IMG/VR virus record: IMGVR_UViG_3300034736_000492
Location: 1 to 44,376 of that record
Source: a virus
Reading direction: 5' to 3' (one strand)
Length of the DNA: 44,376 nt
Shown: positions 37,187 to 44,253 of the stretch, piece by piece
Layout: every line of letters starts with the position of its first letter
Position numbering within the stretch: the stretch's first letter is position 1
Notes under the pieces: model-generated
What the model was told of the DNA's origin: nothing
The model's database searches: none
What the model saw: the letters and a program-made list of their open reading frames with translations, nothing else
Position numbers and translations under genes: made by a program

Positions 37187-37713
37187 GACTAGACATTTTT
37201 TCAATACCGATCTTTGTAGACAAAGTTGACTTAGATAAAATTGATATTACAGAAGATAAATTTGAAGAGTATTGGTTAAGTAAAACTCCTACGTCTATGC
37301 CGTGTGATGTGAAAATTTCACCATCTACATTTGAATACTTGTCAACAATAGTTGCTCGTAATATTGACGAATTAGGCCCTTATGCTAATCCAAGATTTGG
37401 GCAAATATGGCGCAATAAGTATTCTAAAACTGACTACCAAGATAGTCACATCCATCCTCGTAGTCAGTGGAGTTTTATTATCTATGAAACTGTAAAAGAA
37501 TCCAAAACAAATTTTATTAATCCGTCTAGAAGTTTAATAATTAATCAGTTAGAGTTTTATCCAGAACATTTACCGACTGAGTTTACACCTACACTAGGCC
37601 CTGGAGACATGCTTATATTTCCTAGTTTCTTAGAACATTTTGTTTTAGCAGGCAACGAAGGCACTACTATATCAGGAAATGTATATTTAGATCCACCGCC
37701 AAACGACGAATAA
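37183..37713 (+). CDS. Putative 2OG-Fe(II) oxygenase, 2OG-FeII_Oxy_5-like
   Basis: 176 residues, translationally coupled by a four-base overlap. Core motifs: IWRNKYSKTDYQDSHIHP with H89-x-H91 in place of H-x-D, and PGDMLIFPSFLEH with distal H152. The usual Arg that holds 2-oxoglutarate about ten residues on is not seen (GTTISGNVYL), so activity or cofactor may differ. Likely member of the marine phage oxygenase family by fold; function not assignable. Confidence 0.65.
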   Translation: MRLDIFSIPIFVDKVDLDKIDITEDKFEEYWLSKTPTSMPCDVKISPSTFEYLSTIVARNIDELGPYANPRFGQIWRNKYSKTDYQDSHIHPRSQWSFIIYETVKESKTNFINPSRSLIINQLEFYPEHLPTEFTPTLGPGDMLIFPSFLEHFVLAGNEGTTISGNVYLDPPPNDE

Positions 37714-37719
37714 TTTATC

Positions 37720-37748
37720 TTGACAATTACTCTAAAAGATAGTATAAT
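37720..37748 (+). promoter_or_regulatory. Perfect consensus sigma70 promoter for hldE
   Basis: TTGACA (37720-37725), a 17-base spacer and TATAAT (37743-37748) match the consensus exactly. The seventh base after the -10 is 37755, the A of the ATG, so transcription would start on or within a base or two of the start codon. Confidence 0.85.
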
Positions 37749-37754
37749 ATAAAT

Positions 37755-38897
37755 ATGAAAGTATTAGTTATCGGCGATGTAATAATCGACAAATATATCT
37801 ATGGCACTTCAGAACGTTTAAGTCCTGAGGCTCCTGTGCCTGTGGTTAAACACTTACACGAAGTTGAAACACTTGGTGGTGCAGGACTTGTTTATGAAAA
37901 CTTAAAAAGTTTAGGTGTTAATGTAACACTAATGGAATCTGATCATGGATACAGAAGTGTTAAGACTAGAGTCATTTGTGACGGACATTATGTTACACGC
38001 ATTGACAATGATAAACGTGCAAGCGGTAACGCAGTATTAGCTGATGTATTGTCTAATGACTTTTCGCAATACGAATATGTAATACTCAGTGATTATGACA
38101 AAGGTGTATTAGATAATGCAAAAGAAATTATTGCACACATTAATACATTTGGTTGTAAAGTACTTGTAGATCCAAAGAGACCTGCTGGTTACTACGAAGG
38201 TGCTTGGCTTATTAAACCTAATATGCTTGAAGAATCACAGTACGGATTTGGACAACATCATTGGAACTGGATTGTTACAGATGCCAAAGGACCAGTACGA
38301 GCACGTATTAACAAAGTTATGTACACAGTTGAACCTGAGCAAGTTGAGGTCAGTGACGTTACAGGCGCTGGCGATTGTTTCTTAGCAGCATTTGTATATG
38401 GATTAACAAAGGGCTACGAGCACAAACGCTGTTTAGAGCTTGCTGTCAAAGGTGCCACTGAAGCAGTTAAACACGTAGGCACACACACGCTCACTGTAAG
38501 CGATCTAGAAGAACGCATAGTGTTTACTAACGGATGCTTTGACATACTACACACGGGTCATTTTGAGCTACTAGCCGAAGCAAAATCGCTGGGCGGAAAA
38601 CTAATAGTAGGTATAAATTCAGATGACAGTGTTAGACGGTTTAAAGGTCCTAAGCGTCCTATTAACAATGTAAACAACCGTAAAAAGCAATTAGAATTAT
38701 TACCGTGGGTAGACGAAGTAATTGTGTTTGACGAAGACACTCCGTACAGATTAATTAAAGAGGTAGTTCCGCACGTTATTGTAAAAGGCGGTGATTACAC
38801 AGTAGAACAAGTTGTAGGGCATGATTTAGCTGATGTGCATCTTGTGCCTACAGTTGAAGGTTATTCAACAACACAGATTATTGAGGCAAGCAAATGA
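37755..38897 (+). CDS. hldE: HldE-type bifunctional heptose-7-phosphate kinase / heptose-1-phosphate adenylyltransferase
   Basis: 380 residues against ~477 in E. coli. The N-terminal ribokinase-type domain (1-~250) begins VLVIGDVIIDKYIYG...RLSPEAPVPVV, has LGGAG (~40) and ends in DVTGAGDCF with catalytic D207. It phosphorylates D-glycero-D-manno-heptose 7-phosphate at C1. The C-terminal nucleotidyltransferase domain (~253-380) has FTNGCFDILHTGH (HTGH 266-269) and YSTTQII, and transfers AMP to heptose 1-phosphate. The kinase domain is shortened in two places relative to E. coli: after LKSLGV and after the PNMLE segment. No ribosome site precedes the ATG. The last codon overlaps hldD by four bases. 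Confidence 0.9.
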   Translation: MKVLVIGDVIIDKYIYGTSERLSPEAPVPVVKHLHEVETLGGAGLVYENLKSLGVNVTLMESDHGYRSVKTRVICDGHYVTRIDNDKRASGNAVLADVLSNDFSQYEYVILSDYDKGVLDNAKEIIAHINTFGCKVLVDPKRPAGYYEGAWLIKPNMLEESQYGFGQHHWNWIVTDAKGPVRARINKVMYTVEPEQVEVSDVTGAGDCFLAAFVYGLTKGYEHKRCLELAVKGATEAVKHVGTHTLTVSDLEERIVFTNGCFDILHTGHFELLAEAKSLGGKLIVGINSDDSVRRFKGPKRPINNVNNRKKQLELLPWVDEVIVFDEDTPYRLIKEVVPHVIVKGGDYTVEQVVGHDLADVHLVPTVEGYSTTQIIEASK

Positions 38898-39700
38898 AAA
38901 TATTAATTACAGGGCATGAAGGATTTATAGGCAAAAATCTAGCACCGTTTCTTGATAAAGACCATGAGTTATTTGGGTATGAATGGAATTTAGATTCACA
39001 ACCTGATGTTACTGGATACGATTGGGTAATACATTTAGGTGCAATTAGTGCAACTACAGAACTTGATATTGATAAAGTAATGTTACAAAACTATGAATTT
39101 TCAAAATGGTTATTTAATGAGTGCAATACTAAAGGTGTAAATCTACAGTATGCAAGTAGCGCAAGTGTATACGGGACTAATATCAATTTTAACGAAGATG
39201 CACCTAAACAACCTCAAAGTTATTATGCAACTAGTAAGTATTTGTTTGATCGCTGGGTAATGCAGCAGACACATAATATCATAGTTCAAGGGTTTCGATA
39301 TTTTAATGTCTACGGACCCCACGAAGATCATAAAGGTGATCAAGCAAGCCCTATAACTAAGTTTTTTAAACAAGCAAAGACTGGCACTATTAAACTATTT
39401 GAAGATAGTGACAAATACAAACGAGACTTTGTATATGTAGGCGACTGCTGTAACATACATCGTTATATGCTAACTTCGCCCGAAACTGGTATATTTAATA
39501 TTGGAACAGGTGTAGCAACTAGCTTTCAGACTATTGCAGATATAGTTGCAAAAAAGTTTAATGCTAAGATTGAATACATACCAATGCCTGAAGCACTTAA
39601 TGGGCAGTATCAAGAATATACTTGTGCAGACATAAAAAGATTAAGTACTGTTGTAAATATTAATTTTACTACTCCGGAGGAATTTATTAATGGACGTTAA
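38894..39700 (+). CDS. hldD: HldD-type ADP-heptose 6-epimerase
   Basis: 268 residues against ~310 in E. coli. Short-chain dehydrogenase fold: NAD(P) loop GHEGFIG (~7-13), SSASVYG, and Tyr111-x3-Lys115 in YYATSK. Family-specific text is strong: GFRYFNVYGPHEDHKGDQAS, KLFEDSDKYKRDFVYVGD, GIFNIGTG, IEYIPMPEALNGQYQEYT. It converts ADP-D-glycero-D-manno-heptose to the L-glycero form used in LPS. Shortening lies mainly in the N-terminal third and the C-terminal helix. It overlaps hldE by four bases and the next gene by 11. Confidence 0.88.
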   Translation: MKILITGHEGFIGKNLAPFLDKDHELFGYEWNLDSQPDVTGYDWVIHLGAISATTELDIDKVMLQNYEFSKWLFNECNTKGVNLQYASSASVYGTNINFNEDAPKQPQSYYATSKYLFDRWVMQQTHNIIVQGFRYFNVYGPHEDHKGDQASPITKFFKQAKTGTIKLFEDSDKYKRDFVYVGDCCNIHRYMLTSPETGIFNIGTGVATSFQTIADIVAKKFNAKIEYIPMPEALNGQYQEYTCADIKRLSTVVNINFTTPEEFINGR

Positions 39701-40211
39701 CACAGTTGTTGTAGACAATTTTCTACCAAATCCAGATCTAGTACGAGAACAAGCACTTAAATTAGATTTTTTTATAACAGGCGGCTTTCCCGGAACTCGG
39801 TCAATGGCATGTGATGCTGATTATCAGCAGTATATAAATACTAAAATTTCAGCTATATTAGGTATCGATATTGACGCTTGGGTCCTAGATAGTTTTTCCT
39901 TTCAATTATGTTATGAAGGTGCAGACACTTGGGTACACAAAGATACATCAAACTGGGCCGGAGTGTTATATCTAACACCAGATGCTCCTTTAGACTCCGG
40001 CACCGGATTGTATCAAGAATCTACCGACGGCAGTGACGGCTTCGACTTAGTAACAGCGTTAGGCAATGTTTATAATCGACTAGTATTATATCGAGGAGAT
40101 ATGCTACACAGTAGTATGTTACCTGGATTTGGAACAACTCCAGAAACAGGTAGACTGACACAAGTTTTCTTTTTTAATTCAGATCAAAAGCCAGGAAAAG
40201 GTTACGAATGA
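39690..40211 (+). CDS. DUF6445-like putative 2OG-Fe(II) oxygenase
   Basis: 173 residues; GGAGGA lies eight bases before the ATG inside hldD. It opens VVVDNFLPNPDLVREQAL and PGTRS, then WVHKDTSNWAGVLYLTP (H83, D85), GTGLYQE, DMLHSS with H140, and GRLTQVFFF with R155. This H-x-D...H...R order is that of 2OG-Fe(II) oxygenases, and the text fits the DUF6445 group. Substrate unknown. Coupled to hldD and to the cupin downstream (ATGA overlap). Confidence 0.75.
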   Translation: MDVNTVVVDNFLPNPDLVREQALKLDFFITGGFPGTRSMACDADYQQYINTKISAILGIDIDAWVLDSFSFQLCYEGADTWVHKDTSNWAGVLYLTPDAPLDSGTGLYQESTDGSDGFDLVTALGNVYNRLVLYRGDMLHSSMLPGFGTTPETGRLTQVFFFNSDQKPGKGYE

Positions 40212-40570
40212 CACGTCTTACTGGCGAAGTAGAAAAGGGATGGGGTAGCGAAACAATTTTTGCTACTAATGACTTATATTGTGGCAAGCTTTTAAACTTT
40301 AATCAAGGCGCAAAGTTTAGTATGCATATGCACAAAGAAAAAGATGAAACTTGGCATGTGCTAAGTGGCAAGTTTGAAGTGCATTGGATTAACACTAAAG
40401 ATGCATCAACCGGTAGCCAGGAACTATTAATTGGCGACACCTGGCACAATCCTCCAATGTTCCCGCATCAAGTAATATGTATAGAAGAAGGCACATTATT
40501 AGAAGTTAGTACACCTGATAGTGTTGAGGATAATTATCGAGTTGGCAAAGGTAATAGTCAAGATGCTTGA
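40208..40570 (+). CDS. Small cupin protein with intact metal site
   Basis: 120 residues. EKGWGSETIF opens a single cupin domain. Motif 1 is canonical: H40-x-H42-x4-E47-x6-G54 (SMHMHKEKDETWHVLSG). Motif 2 shows PPMFPHQV with the fourth ligand. The form resembles stand-alone cupins related to mannose-6-phosphate isomerase and sugar-nucleotide isomerases; the exact reaction is not clear. Embedded between oxygenase genes in the heptose operon. A paralogue without the metal site lies at 43450-43797. Confidence 0.8.
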   Translation: MTRLTGEVEKGWGSETIFATNDLYCGKLLNFNQGAKFSMHMHKEKDETWHVLSGKFEVHWINTKDASTGSQELLIGDTWHNPPMFPHQVICIEEGTLLEVSTPDSVEDNYRVGKGNSQDA

Positions 40571-41108
40571 AGATAATTTTTATTTATTAAATGGAAGATG
40601 GATTGCAGAAACATCTGTTGAATGTTATTCAAATTATGAAAAATTATTTAATATTACTCAGCCTGACGGCAGTGCTGCTACATCAACAGTAAATGGCCAT
40701 CAACAAGGACATTCTATAGTAGAAACTAAAGAGTTAGCTGATGAGATAATGTCAACTACAAATGCTATGTTAGCTAATGCAAACGTTTTATGTAAAATTA
40801 ATAATCACTTAACCACCTGGAGTATACAATATAATCCAGGTGGATGGTCTGGACTTCACTGTCATAATCATGGCAATACTGGCGCAACTGCCGTAGTATA
40901 CTTTGATGAACCTAGTAACGGCGACAATGATGAAGGCGCACTTTATGCTGTATTAGCAGACGAGCATGGAGATAATTACACAAATTTATGGCACGGCGCT
41001 CCGGGTAAATTAATAGTAATGGATGCTAGAATTTGGCACGGTGTGTATCCGACTATCAACAACCGAAGAGTGCTAGTGTTTGACTATGAAGTAGAATATA
41101 ATGGGTAA
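40563..41108 (+). CDS. Putative 2OG-Fe(II) oxygenase
   Basis: 181 residues. The ATG at 40563, inside the cupin's last codons (eight-base overlap), is chosen over the longer frame from 40521. The core has GGWSGLHCHNHGN (H99, H101, H103), a TAVVYFDEP strand, PGKLIVMDARIWHGVYP with distal H159, and RRVLVFDYE with R168/R169. These positions fit the double-stranded beta-helix oxygenase pattern, though the acidic metal ligand is not obvious. Reaction unknown. Confidence 0.65.
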   Translation: MLEDNFYLLNGRWIAETSVECYSNYEKLFNITQPDGSAATSTVNGHQQGHSIVETKELADEIMSTTNAMLANANVLCKINNHLTTWSIQYNPGGWSGLHCHNHGNTGATAVVYFDEPSNGDNDEGALYAVLADEHGDNYTNLWHGAPGKLIVMDARIWHGVYPTINNRRVLVFDYEVEYNG

Positions 41109-41922
41109 AACATTGTTTATAGGTTGTAGCCATAGTATGGGATATAATGATTTTAATTTAAATACTCCAACAAACACTTGGCAAGAAAATAACTATGCAG
41201 AAATTTATTCTCAAATAAATAACAAGGAAGTAATAGTAATGGCAAGTGCTGGCTGCGGAAATAGAGTGTTTCCTAATTTTTTAGCCTATGCATTAAAGAA
41301 TCACAATGACATTGACGAAGTGTTTGTACAGTCAACATATTGGGGTAGATTTCCAGTAGCTATTAATCCAGACTTAAACGAGCAAGAGATATTTCCTTTA
41401 GACTTTTTTATTGAGAAAGAACCTAAGATGCATGAAAATGTACAACACTATAGTTTGGGCCTATCACAGCAAGGAAAATATTTAGAACAATATCTTAAAC
41501 CAGAAGTTGATGATTATGATAAAATGCCTTACATCAAAGACACTATTCCATTTCGTAGCGAACCTGATATTCGGAGAAGTTCAAAGGCATATATTCAGAT
41601 GTGGCATTATAATCAGACTCATTTAGAACAACAAGATTATATGAAAGATATGACGTTTATTGATATGCTATGCAACGATAAACAAATTCCAGTTTACTTA
41701 TGGAATATTAACAACAGATGTTTTATACCAAAAGAATTGAATGGGTTTTATACAAATCTAAAACAGACAACTATTGCAAATACTGATGCTATTAGTTTTC
41801 TAGGATCACATCTAGAAACTGAAAAAGTTGATTCAGAACATTACAACTACCATGTACATAAATTAATCGCAGAAAAATATATACCTTATATAAGAGAGAA
41901 CACACATGACCATAAATTATGA
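41101..41922 (+). CDS. SGNH-hydrolase-like protein
   Basis: 273 residues, overlapping the previous gene by eight bases. It starts TLFIGCSHSMG, the marine-phage variant of the GDS nucleophile block (Ser10 or Ser12). ASAGCGNR (~49-56) could supply an oxyanion residue, and DSEHYNYHVH near the C-terminus a D..H pair. SGNH enzymes add or remove acyl groups on sugars, which fits the operon. The match is motif-level only, and a non-catalytic member is possible. Confidence 0.6.
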   Translation: MGKTLFIGCSHSMGYNDFNLNTPTNTWQENNYAEIYSQINNKEVIVMASAGCGNRVFPNFLAYALKNHNDIDEVFVQSTYWGRFPVAINPDLNEQEIFPLDFFIEKEPKMHENVQHYSLGLSQQGKYLEQYLKPEVDDYDKMPYIKDTIPFRSEPDIRRSSKAYIQMWHYNQTHLEQQDYMKDMTFIDMLCNDKQIPVYLWNINNRCFIPKELNGFYTNLKQTTIANTDAISFLGSHLETEKVDSEHYNYHVHKLIAEKYIPYIRENTHDHKL

Positions 41923-42484
41923 CGGAATAGAAGAATATAAAAATATATACGAAAAAGAATTTTGTGATGAAATAATTCGCCACTTTGAAGTAATGTCTGA
42001 ACGAGACGTAACTTACAAACAAGACAACATTATTAAAAATCAAGACGAACGGTTAGTTTTTGATTGGGCACATACTCAAGGCCAATATCATTATGATTTT
42101 TCGTTGTGTAATTACTTTTACAAAAAGCTACATGAAGTATATACAACAGAATATATGGAAAAATATAGTATGCTTAAAAATAGTGAACAGCATAGTGCAA
42201 AAGGTATGAGTGTGCAGCGTAATAATCCACACCAGGGGTATCATACCTGGCATCAAGAAAGTGCTGATATCGGGTCAAGTACTCGGGTAGTAAATTATAT
42301 GTTATATTTAAATGATGTTGAAGAAGGCGGCGAAACAGAATTTTTATATCAAGGTAAAAAGATTAAACCAGAGGTAGGAAAACTAGTTATATTTCCTACT
42401 AACTTTGTATATCCGCATAGAGGAAATCCTTTATATAAAGGCAGCAAGTATATTATTACAGGATGGTATACCTATGACAAATAA
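41906..42484 (+). CDS. 2OG-Fe(II) oxygenase, prolyl-4-hydroxylase-like
   Basis: 192 residues, 17-base overlap with the preceding gene. The catalytic core is clear: YHTWHQE (H116-x-E118 in the H-x-D position), LYLNDVEEGGETEF, IKPEVGKLVIFP, distal H171 in YPHRGNP, and K181 in GSKYIITGW as 2-oxoglutarate anchor. This is the P4H arrangement, with Glu replacing Asp. Phage P4H-like proteins may hydroxylate fibre proteins or host factors; no target is evident. Overlaps gmhB by 11 bases. Confidence 0.85.
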   Translation: MTINYDGIEEYKNIYEKEFCDEIIRHFEVMSERDVTYKQDNIIKNQDERLVFDWAHTQGQYHYDFSLCNYFYKKLHEVYTTEYMEKYSMLKNSEQHSAKGMSVQRNNPHQGYHTWHQESADIGSSTRVVNYMLYLNDVEEGGETEFLYQGKKIKPEVGKLVIFPTNFVYPHRGNPLYKGSKYIITGWYTYDK

Positions 42485-43070
42485 ACATAGAATTGTTACA
42501 TCAGGTGCGCCACCGGGTAGTCAGTGTGTAATTGGAATTGATCGCGATGGCGTCATTAATCGAGACCTAGGAACATATGTAACACGACCATCTAGTTTTG
42601 AACCAATACCGGGCAGCTTAGAAGCAATTGCTGAATTACGGCGTAAAGGACATAGTATTGTTATCATTACTAATCAAGGCGGAATTGAAAAGGGGTTGAT
42701 GACCTCTGACGATGTAGATAGTATTCATAATCACATGCTTGATTTATTAGGAACAGCCGGATGTTCAAGTATCGATGCTATCTATTACAGCGAAAGCAGT
42801 AATAAAAAAGATTACTACGCAAAACCTAATATAGGCATGTTTAAGCGATGCCAGGATGAATTTAAACATATTAAATTTAACCAAGGGTTTTATGTTGGTG
42901 ATAAATTAAGTGATCTAAAGGCTGCTATTAAAATAGGAGCAAGACCAGTCTTAGTAAGAACCGGATACGGGCTCGAGACTGAACAACAGCTAAATAAGTT
43001 TACATATAAAGACATTAAGCGAAAAGCGTATGTTTTTGATTCTTTAGCTGACTTTGTAGAGCAGTTATAA
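42474..43070 (+). CDS. gmhB: GmhB-type heptose-1,7-bisphosphate phosphatase (HAD)
   Basis: 198 residues from the ATG at 42474, chosen because the longer frame from 42405 lies in the oxygenase gene. HAD motifs: D23-x-D25 in GIDRDGVINRD, Thr in IITNQGGIEKG, Lys in AKPNIGMF, and GDKLSDLKAA. The opening and the PIPGSLEAIAEL segment are as in GmhB, which removes the C7 phosphate from heptose 1,7-bisphosphate. The Cys/His zinc loop of E. coli GmhB is replaced by a shorter YYSESSNKKDYY stretch without Cys. It supplies the step between the two HldE activities. Confidence 0.85.
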   Translation: MTNKHRIVTSGAPPGSQCVIGIDRDGVINRDLGTYVTRPSSFEPIPGSLEAIAELRRKGHSIVIITNQGGIEKGLMTSDDVDSIHNHMLDLLGTAGCSSIDAIYYSESSNKKDYYAKPNIGMFKRCQDEFKHIKFNQGFYVGDKLSDLKAAIKIGARPVLVRTGYGLETEQQLNKFTYKDIKRKAYVFDSLADFVEQL

Positions 43071-43083
43071 TTTTGGCAGTATA

Positions 43084-43091
43084 TATAAATA
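43084..43091 (+). promoter_or_regulatory. Exact TATAAATA late-promoter box
   Basis: TATAAATACTTTAAGGAG lies directly before the 102-residue gene and matches the T4 late core exactly. The ribosome site AAGGAG (43096-43101) follows closely, so the leader would be very short. Confidence 0.5.
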
Positions 43092-43110
43092 CTTTAAGGA
43101 GACACAAATA

Positions 43111-43419
43111 ATGCCTTTTACAATTAAAAAACCACACCCTGATCACCCGACTGTTAAAGTCTGGCACACATGGGATCCAGACGGCGACGGATACGAAGAA
43201 GTTAGAAAATTCGTAGTACGAGAAAGAGCCGAAGCATTTGCAGCTCAGTTTGACGGAGCCGAAGTAGTTGAAATTGCTTATGAAATCACACAAGATGATG
43301 CAGAGATTGAAGCTAAGGAAAGACTTGCAGAAGATCCAGAAACGCCAAATGGGTTTCCAGGTGATGAAACTCAAGTAGGCGCACTGCACACATTTACCCC
43401 TGAAGGTAAATTAGGTTAA
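43111..43419 (+). CDS. Small acidic protein of unknown function
   Basis: 102 residues with a strong AAGGAG site. The N-terminus is basic (MPFTIKKPHPDHPTVKVWHTW), followed by a DPDGDGYEE loop that resembles an EF-hand-like acidic cluster, and a helical acidic part (ITQDDAEIEAKERLAEDPE). No known domain is recognised. A strong late-type promoter, a good ribosome site and its own terminator suggest a well-expressed late product, perhaps a minor virion or accessory protein. Confidence 0.65.
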   Translation: MPFTIKKPHPDHPTVKVWHTWDPDGDGYEEVRKFVVRERAEAFAAQFDGAEVVEIAYEITQDDAEIEAKERLAEDPETPNGFPGDETQVGALHTFTPEGKLG

Positions 43420-43423
43420 CACT

Positions 43424-43451
43424 AAAAAAGCTCCTTTATGGAGCTTTTTTT
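43424..43451. terminator. Bidirectional intrinsic terminator
   Basis: AAAAAAGCTCC (43424-43434) pairs with GGAGCTTTTTT (43440-43450) around TTTAT. A T-run follows on the plus strand and the A-run supplies one on the minus strand. It sits between convergent genes and overlaps the minus-strand stop. Confidence 0.9.
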
Positions 43452-43797
43452 ATGACGACAATTTATAAAAGTCTTCTGGATCGTTAATATTGCTAGTTTC
43501 TGATAGTGAACTATTTTCACTAAGTGATTCTAAACCACAGGGCATTAGTGCAGGCACATGGAATACTATGCCCTGGCTTAATTCTCTTTCAAATAGTTCC
43601 CCAGTTTTAGTATCAATCCATCTAATATTAAATGTTCCTGCATTTATAAACCAAGACTTAGTAGTGTTTTTATGGAACCCAATAGGTGTCTTACTATTTG
43701 CTTTTTCAAACACCCTTATCTTAGATGTATAAAATTCAGTTTCGATCCATGTAATATCATAGCCATAATCTGTTTTATTAATATTGTTATCTGACAT
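43450..43797 (-). CDS. Degenerate cupin paralogue
   Basis: 115 residues on the minus strand. The span IRVFEKANSKTPIGFHKN, then WFINAGTFNIRWIDTKTGE and FHVPALMPCGLES, aligns with the cupin at 40208-40570 (shared F.v.WI.TK, L..G...H.P, P, final ED.Y). Of the four metal ligands only the second His remains: the others read Gly, Lys and Cys. It is therefore probably non-catalytic, a binding or regulatory cupin, or it uses another chemistry. The start overlaps the Nudix stop by one base. Confidence 0.7.
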   Translation of the reverse strand: MSDNNINKTDYGYDITWIETEFYTSKIRVFEKANSKTPIGFHKNTTKSWFINAGTFNIRWIDTKTGELFERELSQGIVFHVPALMPCGLESLSENSSLSETSNINDPEDFYKLSS

Positions 43798-44240
43798 TAG
43801 TCTACCTCAATTAAATCTATAACCTTAAATACTGTTTCTAATTTATTTAAGTTTATTTTATTTTGTAATGTATTTTTTAATCCGTGGTGCAGTGGCTTTG
43901 GCCAATTGCCAAATTCTACCCAGGCATATCCGTTGTGCTCTTCATTTAGAACTGGAATAAATTCTTCATTAATAACACACAAGTACGTATGAAAGTGAAA
44001 CCGGCTATCATTACTAACAAAGGTTTCTAACGGCATTGTTTTCTTAATGGAAATTTCTCCAATCTCCTCAAAAATTTCTCGTGTTAACCCTTCCCACGGA
44101 GTTTCAAAATCTTCGTTAGTGCCGCCTACTAGTCCCCATAAATTTCCAGACCGGCCTCTTGCTCTATGTAAGAACAAAAATCTTTTAGTATTGAGGGAAT
44201 AGACAATTGCACCGCTGCAATTAATTTTAGTTGTTTTCAT
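43797..44240 (-). CDS. Nudix hydrolase
   Basis: 147 residues from the ATG at 44240; a longer frame to 44297 would need a TTG inside the upstream gene. The Nudix box is complete at 40-61: G40-x5-E46-x7-R54-E55-I-x-E58-E59-x-G61. RFLFLHRARG and LWGLVGG before it are typical. The family cleaves nucleoside diphosphates linked to another group, such as sugar nucleotides or NTPs. No residue fixes the substrate. Given ADP-heptose genes nearby on the other strand, an ADP-sugar is one option (inference). No strong ribosome site is seen. Confidence 0.88.
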   Translation of the reverse strand: MKTTKINCSGAIVYSLNTKRFLFLHRARGRSGNLWGLVGGTNEDFETPWEGLTREIFEEIGEISIKKTMPLETFVSNDSRFHFHTYLCVINEEFIPVLNEEHNGYAWVEFGNWPKPLHHGLKNTLQNKINLNKLETVFKVIDLIEVD

Positions 44241-44253
44241 ACTAATACTTATT

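Noticed and set aside
37748-37755. Exact TATAAATA overlapping the hldE start codon
   Set aside because: A late promoter here would start inside the coding region and drop the start codon; the overlap arises from the TATAATATAAATATG text of the sigma70 -10 region.
33695-43070. Host chromosomal contamination as the source of the heptose operon
   Set aside because: Same AT-rich base and codon style, same strand and overlap style as the phage block, shortened enzymes and many phage-type oxygenases; no bacterial housekeeping gene is present.
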